38,736 nucleotides of DNA. Origin: Streptomyces sp. SolWspMP-5a-2. GTDB lineage: Bacteria > Actinomycetota > Actinomycetes > Streptomycetales > Streptomycetaceae. This document shows, piece by piece, positions 7,975 through 15,858 of the stretch. Made by a program: the position numbers and the translations under genes. The stretch spans positions 1 through 38,736 of the forward strand of contig NZ_FMCI01000325.1 in assembly GCF_900091845.1 (NCBI RefSeq). Direction: 5' to 3'. A model generated the notes under the pieces. It was not told the DNA's origin and ran no database searches. It worked only from the letters and a program-made list of their open reading frames with translations. How positions within the stretch are numbered: the first letter of the stretch is position 1; the number at the start of each line of letters is the position of its first letter.

Positions 7975-9966
7975 ATGCGGGACGAGGAGCGGCGGGACGA
8001 GGAGCGGCGGGAGCACGGTCAAGGGGACGAGGGGCGGCCGGAGGAGCAGCGGCGGGACGACGGGCGAGGGGACGAGCAGCGGCAGGACGAGGGTCGGCCG
8101 GAGGAGCAGCGGCGGGACGAGGTGCGGCAGCACGAGGTGCGGCGGGCCGCGGCGCGGTCGGGGCAGGCGGCCGGGAATCCCGCCCATGACGCTCCCTCCT
8201 CCCCCGCGCGGTACGGCGATCCCTTCGACGAGGGGTTCGCGCTCGCCGAACAGCACCAGGCCGTACCGGACTTCGGCGCCGCACTGGCCGTCTACGCGCA
8301 ACTCCTCACCCTGGCCGAGTCGCTCGACGACTCCCCCGATGTCCGCTTCCTGCGGGGCCACTTGCTGTCCGACATCGCGACGGTCCGGCTCAGGGCCGCC
8401 GACCCGGTCAGGGCCGCGGACGACCTGGAGCACGCCCTCGGCCTGCTGCGGGGCGTGGCGGACGCCACCATGGGACCGCGGGGCCGTCAGGTCTGGCTCG
8501 AAGTACTGCTGAAGACGTTCATGGCCAAGGCCGAACTCCTGCGCGGCAGAGGGAGTCTGGACGAGGCGGCCGCGTGCGTGGACGAGGCGGCGGCCCTGCT
8601 GCCGGAGTTCCACGACCCGGAGGGGCTGCGCACGGCCGAGGTCGGCCTGACCCGGGTGCTCCTGCTGATCGACCGCGGACAGTGGGGCGCGGCCGAGGAG
8701 TTGGCGACGGCGCTGCTGTCGACCCCGCCCGTCACGGCGGAGGAGCGGCCCCCCGCGCCGGGACCGGCGGCGGCTGGGCCCACCGCGCTCCGCCTGCTGG
8801 ACTGTCTCGCGATGATCTGCGCGTCGACCAACCGCTTCGACCTGGCGGACGACTACCTGGCGCGCGCGGAGGAGGGTTTCCGGGCGGCCGGGGACCACGG
8901 TGCCCGGCAGGGGCTGCTCGCCCACCGCGCGCACGTCGTGATGCTCCGCGGGGACCTCGACCGCGCGGAGAAGCTGTACGCCGAGGCGTCCGCGCTCTAC
9001 GAGGAACAGGGCCTGAGCGACGAACTGGCGGTCTGCGAGCAGGCCCGCGCCGCCCTCGCCGAGCGGCGCGGTGAGCCCGCCGTCGCACGCGACCTGGCCG
9101 CGTCGAGCCTGGCCCGCTTCGAGCGGCTCGGCGCCGGGCTCGCCGCCGCGGACACCATGCTGCTCTCCGCCGGACAGGCCTACGGCCGGGGAGACCTGGA
9201 CAGCATGCGGCGGTTGGCGCAGGGCGCGCGCGAGGTGTTCGAGGAGCGGCGGGTGTACGAGCGGTGCGCGCAGGTGGACCTGCTGCTCGCGACGGCCCTG
9301 GAGGACAACCTGAACCGGACGGACCACGGGGCGCACGAGGCGCGGTCCGTGGCGACGGCGCTCGGCCTCGCGCTCCCGGCCGCGCTGGCGCTGGAGGCGG
9401 CACGGTACGACTTCGTCACCGCGCACGCCCGCAGCCAGTGGCTTCAACTGGCGGACGAGGCGATGCGGTTGGCGTTCCGGCTGGCGCTGCGCCGGGGTGA
9501 TCAGGGGCTCCTGTTCGAGCTGGTGGAACACCGGTGCGCGGGCGCGTCCCTGTCCCTGACCCGCGAGCCCCCGCCGACGACACCGCCCCGGACGCCGCGG
9601 CCGTCACCCGCGTCGCCGCCGTCTCCACCGCAGCCGTCACCACCGTCGACCACTCCCGGTCCGACTGCCGATCCGCAGGCCGATCCGCAGGCCGGTCGGC
9701 ATGGCGACCCGCGCGCCGGTCTGACGTTCCCGGCCCCGGCGATGAAGACGTACGGGCCCGCCGACGAGGGCGCTCCGGTGCTGGGGGGTGCGGCGGGCGA
9801 GGCCGCGGCGGCGGTCGGGCTGCGGGTCGCGGCGCCGCCGAGGGTGCTGATGGCACCGGAGTCGGGCCGGTACGCGCTCCAGGAGTACGTCCGGGCGGCC
9901 GAGTTGCGCTATCACCGGCGGATCGTGAGCGAGGAGGCGGTGCCGTTCTGGCCACCGACGACCTGA
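7975..9966 (+). CDS. TPR-repeat protein of the CATRA system (probably the N-terminal part of a TPR-CHAT protein)
   Basis: The gene starts two bases after the previous stop. The 663-residue product begins with a charged Asp/Glu/Arg/Gln linker of about 60 residues, which contains a 26-bp direct repeat 60 bp apart (8035 and 8095). About residues 80-520 are paired helices typical of TPR arrays, for example LRGHLLSDIATVRLRAADPV, FDLADDYLARAEEGFRAAGD and GDLDRAEKLYAEASALYEEQ. A Pro/Ser/Thr-rich linker (about residues 540-590) follows, then a conserved helical tail ending EEAVPFWPPTT. The CHAT frame begins inside this tail in the -1 frame. TPR domains in such systems are thought to sense or scaffold. 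No enzyme motif is seen. Adding one C after TGG at 9949-9951 would fuse this gene to the CHAT gene. Confidence 0.75.
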   Translation: MRDEERRDEERREHGQGDEGRPEEQRRDDGRGDEQRQDEGRPEEQRRDEVRQHEVRRAAARSGQAAGNPAHDAPSSPARYGDPFDEGFALAEQHQAVPDFGAALAVYAQLLTLAESLDDSPDVRFLRGHLLSDIATVRLRAADPVRAADDLEHALGLLRGVADATMGPRGRQVWLEVLLKTFMAKAELLRGRGSLDEAAACVDEAAALLPEFHDPEGLRTAEVGLTRVLLLIDRGQWGAAEELATALLSTPPVTAEERPPAPGPAAAGPTALRLLDCLAMICASTNRFDLADDYLARAEEGFRAAGDHGARQGLLAHRAHVVMLRGDLDRAEKLYAEASALYEEQGLSDELAVCEQARAALAERRGEPAVARDLAASSLARFERLGAGLAAADTMLLSAGQAYGRGDLDSMRRLAQGAREVFEERRVYERCAQVDLLLATALEDNLNRTDHGAHEARSVATALGLALPAALALEAARYDFVTAHARSQWLQLADEAMRLAFRLALRRGDQGLLFELVEHRCAGASLSLTREPPPTTPPRTPRPSPASPPSPPQPSPPSTTPGPTADPQADPQAGRHGDPRAGLTFPAPAMKTYGPADEGAPVLGGAAGEAAAAVGLRVAAPPRVLMAPESGRYALQEYVRAAELRYHRRIVSEEAVPFWPPTT

Positions 9967-11315
9967 CCGGACCGCACCGCCCGGTGGTCCAGATCCGGCT
10001 GGCGGACGCCGGGGACCTGCACATGACCTGGACGTGGGCGGGCGGCGCCCGGGGCTTCGGCACCGCGCACGGCCCGGCCGCCGACGTCGAACGGGCGGTC
10101 GCCGCGCTGACGTCGGCGCTGCCGGGCGGGGACGCGAGCGGGGGCGGGGGCGCGGACGGGATGCGGCGCGCGTTCGCGTCCGGGGCGATGGCCGCGTACC
10201 CGTCGGAACGCCGGCTGGCCCGGGACCTGGCGCAGGCGCTGTGGCCGCCCCAACTGACGCAGCAGATACGCCAGGTCGGCTCGACCCTGGCGCAACGCCC
10301 GCTGATCCGGATCCAACCGTCCCCGCGCGTGGCGCAAGTCCCGTGGGAACTCCTGTCGATGGACGCGGACGAGGAGAACCCGCCCGCCGACGTCCGCCTG
10401 ATCGACCTGGCGGACGTGACGACGACGGCACCGGCGTCGTCCCGCCGTCCGGGAGCCGGGACGGACCAGGGGGCCACGGTCACCGGTCCGGACCGTCCGG
10501 GAGCCGGGACGGACCAGGGGGCCACGGGCACCGGTCCGGAGGCGGTGGTGCTCGTCCTGGACCCGAAGGTGCCGGGCTTCCGCGCGGACTCCCCGCTCGG
10601 TTCGGTGCTCGGACGGCCGGGCTCGGACCCCGGCGTCCTGGAGTTCGTCCGGCGGCGGATGGACGCGGGCCCGGTCCTCCCCCGGATCAGCGAGCCCGCC
10701 GAGGCGCTGCGCCGCACCGACCTGGACCGGGAGTGGCTCGGCGGGGTGCTGCGCGGGGGCGTGCGGCGGCTGATGTACGTCGGGCACGTGAGCGGCGCCC
10801 CGGTCGAGCACGGGCAGAGCGAGGACGTCACCCTGCACCTGTGCTGCGACGCGGGGACCACCGGTCTGATCGAACCGGTGCGCGGACACCGCCCGTTGGC
10901 GGCGAAGGACCTCTTTCTGGGGACGCTCCCGCTGCGCCCGGACGGCGTGCCGGGGGCCCAACTCTGGCCCGCGCCGCGGCGGGTCGCGCTGATCGGCTGC
11001 GAGAGCGGGGGCGACCTGCGGTTCGCGGAGTCGTTCGGACTGGCGTCGGCGATGATCCACAATGGCGCCGACCTGGTCACCGCGACCCGCTGGGTGCTGC
11101 CCACGAGCTTCGCGTTCCACCGGCTGGCCGGGGTCCCGGAGTCGGTGCGGCCGCTGACGGAGGCAGTGGTCGCGGTGGACGCGGCGCACGAGAGCGAGGA
11201 CCCGGTGGCGGCGCTGAACGCCTGGCAGCGCACCCGGCTGACCGAGTGGCGCGCGGGACGGGGAGCGGACCGTTCGCCGCTGCTGTGGGCGTCGTTGACG
11301 AACATCGTGCGCTGA
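9948..11315 (+). CDS. CHAT-domain (caspase-like) protease of the CATRA system
   Basis: The CHAT fold of clan CD cysteine peptidases is clear. The catalytic His lies in MYVGHVSGAP (codon at 10785) and the catalytic Cys in ALIGCESGG (codon at 10998), followed by the conserved FGLASAMIHNGADLVTATRW segment. The region before it (VVQIRLADAGDLHMTWTWAG, then PSPRVAQVPWELLSMD) matches the usual CHAT N-terminal sheet. No ATG, GTG or TTG fits the conserved N-terminus. A CTG at 9948 stands ten bases after a perfect GAGGAGG (9931-9937), and the next ATG (10024) would cut into the fold. Either CTG is used or the gene is the 3' half of a TPR-CHAT fusion broken by one lost base. It would cleave partner proteins when the system is triggered, but the substrate is unknown. 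Confidence 0.75.
   Translation: MATDDLTGPHRPVVQIRLADAGDLHMTWTWAGGARGFGTAHGPAADVERAVAALTSALPGGDASGGGGADGMRRAFASGAMAAYPSERRLARDLAQALWPPQLTQQIRQVGSTLAQRPLIRIQPSPRVAQVPWELLSMDADEENPPADVRLIDLADVTTTAPASSRRPGAGTDQGATVTGPDRPGAGTDQGATGTGPEAVVLVLDPKVPGFRADSPLGSVLGRPGSDPGVLEFVRRRMDAGPVLPRISEPAEALRRTDLDREWLGGVLRGGVRRLMYVGHVSGAPVEHGQSEDVTLHLCCDAGTTGLIEPVRGHRPLAAKDLFLGTLPLRPDGVPGAQLWPAPRRVALIGCESGGDLRFAESFGLASAMIHNGADLVTATRWVLPTSFAFHRLAGVPESVRPLTEAVVAVDAAHESEDPVAALNAWQRTRLTEWRAGRGADRSPLLWASLTNIVR
10446..10541 (+). repeat. Two 48-bp tandem repeats inside the CHAT gene
   Basis: Units at 10446 and 10494 encode RPGAGTDQGATVTGPD and RPGAGTDQGATGTGPE, an in-frame duplicated linker ahead of the catalytic half. 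Confidence 0.85.
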
Positions 11316-11358
11316 CGAGGGTGACGAGGGGTGGCGGGCGCGGTGCGCCGCGACGCGG

Positions 11359-12234
11359 TCAGAGCAGTGCGGCCCCGACCGCCATCGACGCCAGACCGCC
11401 GGTCCACAGCGCCACGACGAAGGCGATGTCCTTGCCGCGCTCGCGCCGGTCGAAGGCGAGGTCGGGGGTGAAGACGGAGGGGTCGTCGACCGCGTAGTGC
11501 ACGGTGAGTTCGCGGCCGAGGGAGCCGGGCAGGGCCTGCGCGCCGCGCAGCAGCAGGGCGGTCACCCGCACCCCGTCCCGGGTGGTGAAGACGACGACGG
11601 GGGTGCGGCTGACGATCTCGGTGCCCTCGCCGTCGGTGTGGATGTCCTCGGTGACGGCGACGACGCGGGCCGGCACCCCGACGGCGGACGCGAGCCGCGC
11701 GGCCCGCTCCCGCGCGCGGCCGATGTCACCGCTCAGGGCACCGGCGCACACGAGCAGGGCGCCGAGCCCGAGCAGCCCCCACCCCGGCCCGCCGGCCACC
11801 CAGGCGTGCGCGACCGCCCCCACGGCCAGCAGCCACACACAGCAGTTGGGCACGGTGAGGCCGTGCCGCTCCCCGTCGGTGCTGCGCATCAGATGGAACC
11901 GCTCGGGCTGCCCCGGCGGATACCGCACGGTGAACTCCCGCCCCACCCAGGCCGCGTGCACCCCCTCACCGTGGGCGCCCTCGTTCCCGAGCCTGAACTC
12001 GGCCCCGCTCAGCAGATCCTGGAAGGCGAGGGTCACGGGCAGGGCGTCCATCCCGGACGCCCCGTGCGCGGGCACCCGCACCTCGACCACCCGGGCGACC
12101 GCCCAGACGGCGCGCTGGGCCCGGGTGACCCCGGCAAGAGCCCGCCCGTACCCGACCAGGGCACCCGCGACGGGAAGAACCCACCAGAACCCCACCCACG
12201 ACACAACCCCACCCCCGGCCCAGGCCCCGTCCAC
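11359..12234 (-). CDS. DUF3592-like membrane protein
   Basis: This 291-residue protein has an N-terminal hydrophobic segment (about residues 12-33), a pair or long hairpin in the middle (about 128-168) and a C-terminal segment (about 270-291). Between them are two similar soluble beta-rich blocks, each with a 'PV..FQD/FTTRDG ... LG.E.TVHY ... PS/PERF' pattern. This is typical of the DUF3592 fold found in many actinobacterial membrane proteins of unknown role. The GTG at 12234 is taken as start. A GTG ten codons downstream, just before the first hydrophobic stretch, is also possible. The gene converges on the CATRA operon with only 43 bp between stops and probably shares an upstream region with the divergent effector-like gene. 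Confidence 0.7.
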   Translation of the reverse strand: MDGAWAGGGVVSWVGFWWVLPVAGALVGYGRALAGVTRAQRAVWAVARVVEVRVPAHGASGMDALPVTLAFQDLLSGAEFRLGNEGAHGEGVHAAWVGREFTVRYPPGQPERFHLMRSTDGERHGLTVPNCCVWLLAVGAVAHAWVAGGPGWGLLGLGALLVCAGALSGDIGRARERAARLASAVGVPARVVAVTEDIHTDGEGTEIVSRTPVVVFTTRDGVRVTALLLRGAQALPGSLGRELTVHYAVDDPSVFTPDLAFDRRERGKDIAFVVALWTGGLASMAVGAALL

Positions 12235-12287
12235 TCCCCGTCCCCACGGAAGGTACGCGGGCCCGACGACCTACCGATCCCAACTCC

Positions 12288-12315
12288 GCTCCCCGGGAGC
12301 GACACCCCGGGGAGC
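12288..12315. promoter_or_regulatory. Perfect inverted repeat between divergent genes
   Basis: GCTCCCCGGG and CCCGGGGAGC form a perfect 10-bp stem with an 8-nt loop, in the 288-bp divergent region between the DUF3592-like gene and the effector-like gene. It could be an operator or a leader hairpin. No further function can be assigned. Confidence 0.35.
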
Positions 12316-12522
12316 ACCTTCCACCGACCGCCGCAACCCAACGGACCCACCAGTTGGGACGCGCCGGGGCGGGGCGATCCCGCGCGCGTCACCGCCGAGG
12401 ACGAGGGCGAGGACGTACCGGCCCAACTGCCACCGCGGTCGCCATCACGGTCCCACGTAGCATGTAACGCCCGCTCAGGCCAGCGGCGTCAGCAGGGGCA
12501 CGAGGAATCCAGGGGGCGGAAC

Positions 12523-13977
12523 GTGCGGACGGTCGACCCGGACGATCTGGAGCGGCTCGCCAAGATGCTGGACGGGAGGGGCGGCGTCCAGGACGGACTG
12601 GACGAGGCCTTCAGCAGAGCCTCCCGGCTCGGCGTCTCCAGCAAGCTGACGGCACTGAGGCCCCTGCGGAGCTGGGTGACGGAGACGGCACCGGACCTCC
12701 GCAAGCGGGCGAGCATCGCGCGCCTGGAGGACGGCGACCCGGAGGCGGGCCTTCGCTGGGCGGGCTTCAGCGCCGAGGAACTGAAGAAGTACGAGGGCCA
12801 GGGGCTCTCCCCCGATCAACTGCTGCTGGCCAACTCCGTCGCCGCGAGCGACGACCCGGCCGCGGAGTCGCTGCGCAGGGGCGACGACGAATCGATCGAC
12901 GCGTGGATCGAACGCCTCGAAGTGACCGCCCTGACGAAGATCCCCCTCCTGAAGCCGCACCAGGAGTCGGTCGAGGCGTTCGTCGAGACATACAGGGAGT
13001 TCACCGGCGCCACCCGCGTGGCAGGTCATTCCATCGCGCTGACGACGTCCATGACGAGGATTCTGGTCGGCAACCGTATTCGCCGCGCATGGCGCGACAG
13101 CAGATGGTCCAGCGATGTGCAGGAGTTTCTGGCTCGAGGACTTCGGAGCACCGGCAACAGGTACCTGGTACGCGCCAGCGAGAGGGTGCGGACCTGGACT
13201 TGGGCCCCGAAATCATTGGGCGCGCCCGGATCGTGGCTGCCCAGCAAGCTCCTCGGTCACTTCTACCGCACGCAGAGATTTCAGCAGATTGCCCGGCTCC
13301 CCGGTATGACCACGGTGCAGAACTGGGTCAACAGCCACGGCTGGAACGCGATCTCGAGATCCAGAATCATGAACGTGGGTCCGAGTTCGGTCATCAATCT
13401 GATCGGCGGGAACAATGAGCTGGCCACCAGGTTCGGCGGGCTCACCCACGCCAATGTCGCGGCGAAGGCCCCCAGCGCCAGCCTTCTCAGGGTCACGGGC
13501 AACGCCTACTCGTTCGCACGCGATGCACAGGGACTCGGCCGTGGAGCAGCGGCGGCCAGAGGACTGGCGACCGCCGGGAAGGTGGCCGGCGCCTTTCGCG
13601 GTGTCGGTGTGGTCAGCGGCGTGGCTTCGACCGCCATCAGCGCCAACACCGTGTATCACAACGGGTGGCCGTGGGACAAAGGAAACTTCTCCACCAAGGA
13701 AAAGGGCGCGTCCTACGTCGCGGACATCGCCGAGACCGGTTTCAACGCCTCGCTGACGGCGGCCACCGTCGCGCCCAACCCGATCACCATCGGCGTCACC
13801 ATCGGCTTCGGCGCCGTCTACGCGGGCGCCAAGGTCGTCCAGCACTGGGACGGCATCAAGGAAGGCGGAGTCAAGGCGGCGAACGCCGTGGGAGACGCGG
13901 CCAAGGAGGCGGTGACCGATCCCGTCGGAACGGCCAAGGAAGTGGGTCACGCGCTCAACCCGAAGAACTGGTTCTGA
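12523..13977 (+). CDS. Large hypothetical protein with toxin-like C-terminus; candidate type VII/polymorphic effector
   Basis: The frame is open far upstream, but coding character starts at the GTG at 12523, preceded by AGGGGGCGG at good spacing, giving 484 residues. About residues 1-100 are helical and charged (VDPDDLERLAKMLDGRGG), reminiscent of WXG100-like N-termini. The middle contains Arg/Trp-rich helices. About residues 350-455 hold small-residue hydrophobic helices (VAGAFRGVGVVSGVASTAIS, then APNPITIGVTIGFGAVYAGA) of the kind seen before toxin domains. The tail reads DPVGTAKEVGHALNPKNWF. No catalytic domain is recognised. The EspG-like convergent neighbour supports a secretion-linked role, but this is inference. 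Codons from about 13040 to 13420 are less GC-biased than those on either side. Confidence 0.65.
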   Translation: MRTVDPDDLERLAKMLDGRGGVQDGLDEAFSRASRLGVSSKLTALRPLRSWVTETAPDLRKRASIARLEDGDPEAGLRWAGFSAEELKKYEGQGLSPDQLLLANSVAASDDPAAESLRRGDDESIDAWIERLEVTALTKIPLLKPHQESVEAFVETYREFTGATRVAGHSIALTTSMTRILVGNRIRRAWRDSRWSSDVQEFLARGLRSTGNRYLVRASERVRTWTWAPKSLGAPGSWLPSKLLGHFYRTQRFQQIARLPGMTTVQNWVNSHGWNAISRSRIMNVGPSSVINLIGGNNELATRFGGLTHANVAAKAPSASLLRVTGNAYSFARDAQGLGRGAAAARGLATAGKVAGAFRGVGVVSGVASTAISANTVYHNGWPWDKGNFSTKEKGASYVADIAETGFNASLTAATVAPNPITIGVTIGFGAVYAGAKVVQHWDGIKEGGVKAANAVGDAAKEAVTDPVGTAKEVGHALNPKNWF

Positions 13978-14007
13978 CGCTTCGGAGAAGTCGGAGAAGC
14001 CGAAGAA

Positions 14008-14038
14008 CGGGGCGGGCGGGACATCGCGCCGCGCCCCG
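14008..14038. terminator. Weak hairpin between convergent genes
   Basis: CGGGGCG at 14008-14014 pairs with CGCCCCG at 14032-14038, and further pairing is possible across a one-base bulge. It lies between two convergent stop codons. Confidence 0.35.
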
Positions 14039-14053
14039 CTCTCCGCCGACGCG

Positions 14054-14878
14054 TCAGGCGTCGATCAACTCCGCCTTGTCCGGGAGGAGATCAGTGATCC
14101 TTCTCCAGATGTCACCGTTCCTCGTGCGCACCAGGCACAGTTCGCTGTCCGGTCCCACCTGCCCGTCCAGCACGGGCTCCACGGGCTTCTCCCGGACCCA
14201 GTAGCCGCGCGGTCCGCAGTCCCACACCGCCAGTCCCCTGACCATCGCGGCCCGTTCGCCCTCGTGCTCGCCGTCCCACGCCGTGGTGATGCGCCACATC
14301 GCGTTCAACGCCATGACGAGTTCGGTGAGTTCGGTCAGACCCGGCTCCTCGGGGGTACCGGCCTCCGTCAGCGCCTCGCGGATGAGACCTCTGATCGCTG
14401 CCTCGTCGTCCACGTCCTGGTCGAGGACGGACAACGCGGCGTCGAGGGCGCCCATCGTCGTCTCGACACGGGAGACCTCGGACGTCGCCTCGTCGTCCGC
14501 CTGGAGGTTGACCATGCGGGCCAGCTCCCAGACCAGGCTGTGCGGGGCGATGGGCGTGTACTCGGACTCCTCCTCGTCCGGCCAGCCCTCATGAGCGATC
14601 ATCACCCGCTGCCCCACGACGACCCCGTGGTTGATCGCCCCGTGTTCTCCCATGACCTCCACGGTGACCAGGAGCAGCGGAGCGGCCAAGGCGCTCAGCA
14701 GGTCCCGGAGGATGGGCGCCAGTTCGCCCTCCTCCCCGACCAGGTTGATCTGGACGAGTTCACCCAGCGACGGCCAGAGGTCCTCGGGCGGGTTCTCTCC
14801 GTCCATGAGATGAGCGAGCACCGCCACATGGCGATCCGCGAGCCGGAACCGCGCCCGGGAGCTGTCATAGGAAGGCAT
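14054..14878 (-). CDS. Hypothetical protein, possibly EspG-like (ESX secretion-associated)
   Basis: I take the ATG at 14878 (MPSYDSSRARFRL), giving 274 residues. The frame extends upstream but that part is not protein-like. The layout is a helical N-terminus (DRHVAVLAHLMDGENPPEDLWPS), then LVGEEGELAPILRDLLSALA and a beta-rich block (LLLVTVEVMGEHG, VVVGQRVMIAHEGW). A long acidic helical section and a C-terminal beta segment (RTRNGDIWRRITDLLPDK) follow. This order resembles the EspG fold, the chaperone of ESX effectors. It would fit the convergent effector-like gene, but I recognise no diagnostic motif and hold the idea loosely. A gene-regulatory or immunity role is equally possible. Confidence 0.6.
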   Translation of the reverse strand: MPSYDSSRARFRLADRHVAVLAHLMDGENPPEDLWPSLGELVQINLVGEEGELAPILRDLLSALAAPLLLVTVEVMGEHGAINHGVVVGQRVMIAHEGWPDEEESEYTPIAPHSLVWELARMVNLQADDEATSEVSRVETTMGALDAALSVLDQDVDDEAAIRGLIREALTEAGTPEEPGLTELTELVMALNAMWRITTAWDGEHEGERAAMVRGLAVWDCGPRGYWVREKPVEPVLDGQVGPDSELCLVRTRNGDIWRRITDLLPDKAELIDA

Positions 14879-15081
14879 AAAGGGTGCATACCTCAATTCA
14901 TCGCGTCCAGCCGCCGGGGCACCGACGACCTGCCCCGTCCTCCTAGGAGCATCACGCCTTGTGACCACCGTAGGGCAGACCGCGTTCTCCGCCGCAACCC
15001 CCTTCCGGCACGACGAGCCTCCCGCCATCTCCCCTATAGGCTCGGTCCGTTGCAGGACGGACGGGCTGGAGGATGTCGCCG

Positions 15082-15786
15082 ATGGTGTTCGGCAAGCGAA
15101 AGTCGCGGGAGCAGGCACCCCTGGTGGAGGCGGTCGGCTGGGAGGACGTGCGGCGGATCACCATCGGGAGGACCGAGCGGTCGGTCCCCTTCGCCAAGCC
15201 GCAGCTCGGGCGGCTCGCGGTGCGTGTCCCGCGTCGGACGAAAGACGTCAGCACCTACGCGCCCTGCGCCTACTTCAGGACCGACCATCCTTCACACCCG
15301 TTGGTCGAGCCCGTCCTCTACGAGGACGAGGCGGCCCAACGGGTGCTGTGTGCCGTGGACGACCCGGTGGACGTCGGCGACGAGATCCACCGGATCGTCC
15401 GGGACGGTGAAGGACAGGCCGTCGGCACGCTCCGCCGGATTCCCCCCGCGAAAAAGCTCGTCCACCACACCTGGCGCGTCGACCAGCCGGGACGGCCCGA
15501 GATCGCGGGGCGCAGCCCGTGGTCGCTCCGGCACAACACCGCCCGGGGCCTGGCCATGCGGGGCCTCGTGTCGACCCTCGACCTGGTCCTGGAGCTGGCG
15601 GCGGACGGCGACACTCCTGCCAACCAGGGCCGCGCTCTCGAATGGCACTGCGAGGACGACCTGGTGATGACCTCCAAGGGGCTCCCTCAGCACGACAGCA
15701 GCCTGGACATCTCGATCAAGGTCGGCTGGCTGGACCGCCGTCTGGCCTTCGCCGTGGCGATGGTCCCGGACTTCCCTGACGCGTGA
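15082..15786 (+). CDS. Hypothetical protein, possible LURP-one/tubby-like fold
   Basis: The ATG at 15082 (MVFGKRKSREQAP) follows GGAGG at nine bases. The ATG at 15073 overlaps that ribosome binding site and is unlikely. The 234-residue product has no signal peptide or membrane segment. Beta-strand-rich segments such as HPLVEPVLYEDEAAQRVLCAV, GEGQAVGTLRRIPPAKKLVH and HTWRVDQPGRPEIAGRSPW resemble the repeated hairpins of LURP-one-like proteins. A C-terminal block (LEWHCEDDLVMTS, then LDISIKVGWLDRRLAFAVAMV) completes a sheet. The fold suggestion is inference from pattern only, and no function is assigned. The gene ends at a strong terminator shared with the convergent amidase gene. Confidence 0.65.
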   Translation: MVFGKRKSREQAPLVEAVGWEDVRRITIGRTERSVPFAKPQLGRLAVRVPRRTKDVSTYAPCAYFRTDHPSHPLVEPVLYEDEAAQRVLCAVDDPVDVGDEIHRIVRDGEGQAVGTLRRIPPAKKLVHHTWRVDQPGRPEIAGRSPWSLRHNTARGLAMRGLVSTLDLVLELAADGDTPANQGRALEWHCEDDLVMTSKGLPQHDSSLDISIKVGWLDRRLAFAVAMVPDFPDA

Positions 15787-15795
15787 CCGGACGAT

Positions 15796-15845
15796 GACCG
15801 CCGGGGCGCGGGGAGCCGACGAACGGCCCCCGCACCCCGGCGGTC
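15796..15845. terminator. Strong bidirectional terminator
   Basis: An 11-bp perfect outer stem (GACCGCCGGGG with CCCCGGCGGTC), one mismatch and a 6-bp inner stem (GCGGGG with CCCCGC) lie between two convergent genes. Confidence 0.75.
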
Positions 15846-15858
15846 GGAGCATCGCCCG

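Noticed and set aside
9416..11407. Long open frame antisense to the CHAT gene
   Set aside because: It opposes clear CHAT catalytic motifs and has shadow-like composition.
11497..12522. Extended N-terminus of the effector-like protein
   Set aside because: The open frame continues upstream only because of GC-rich DNA; it overlaps the antisense DUF3592-like gene, and a GTG with a good ribosome binding site starts at 12523.
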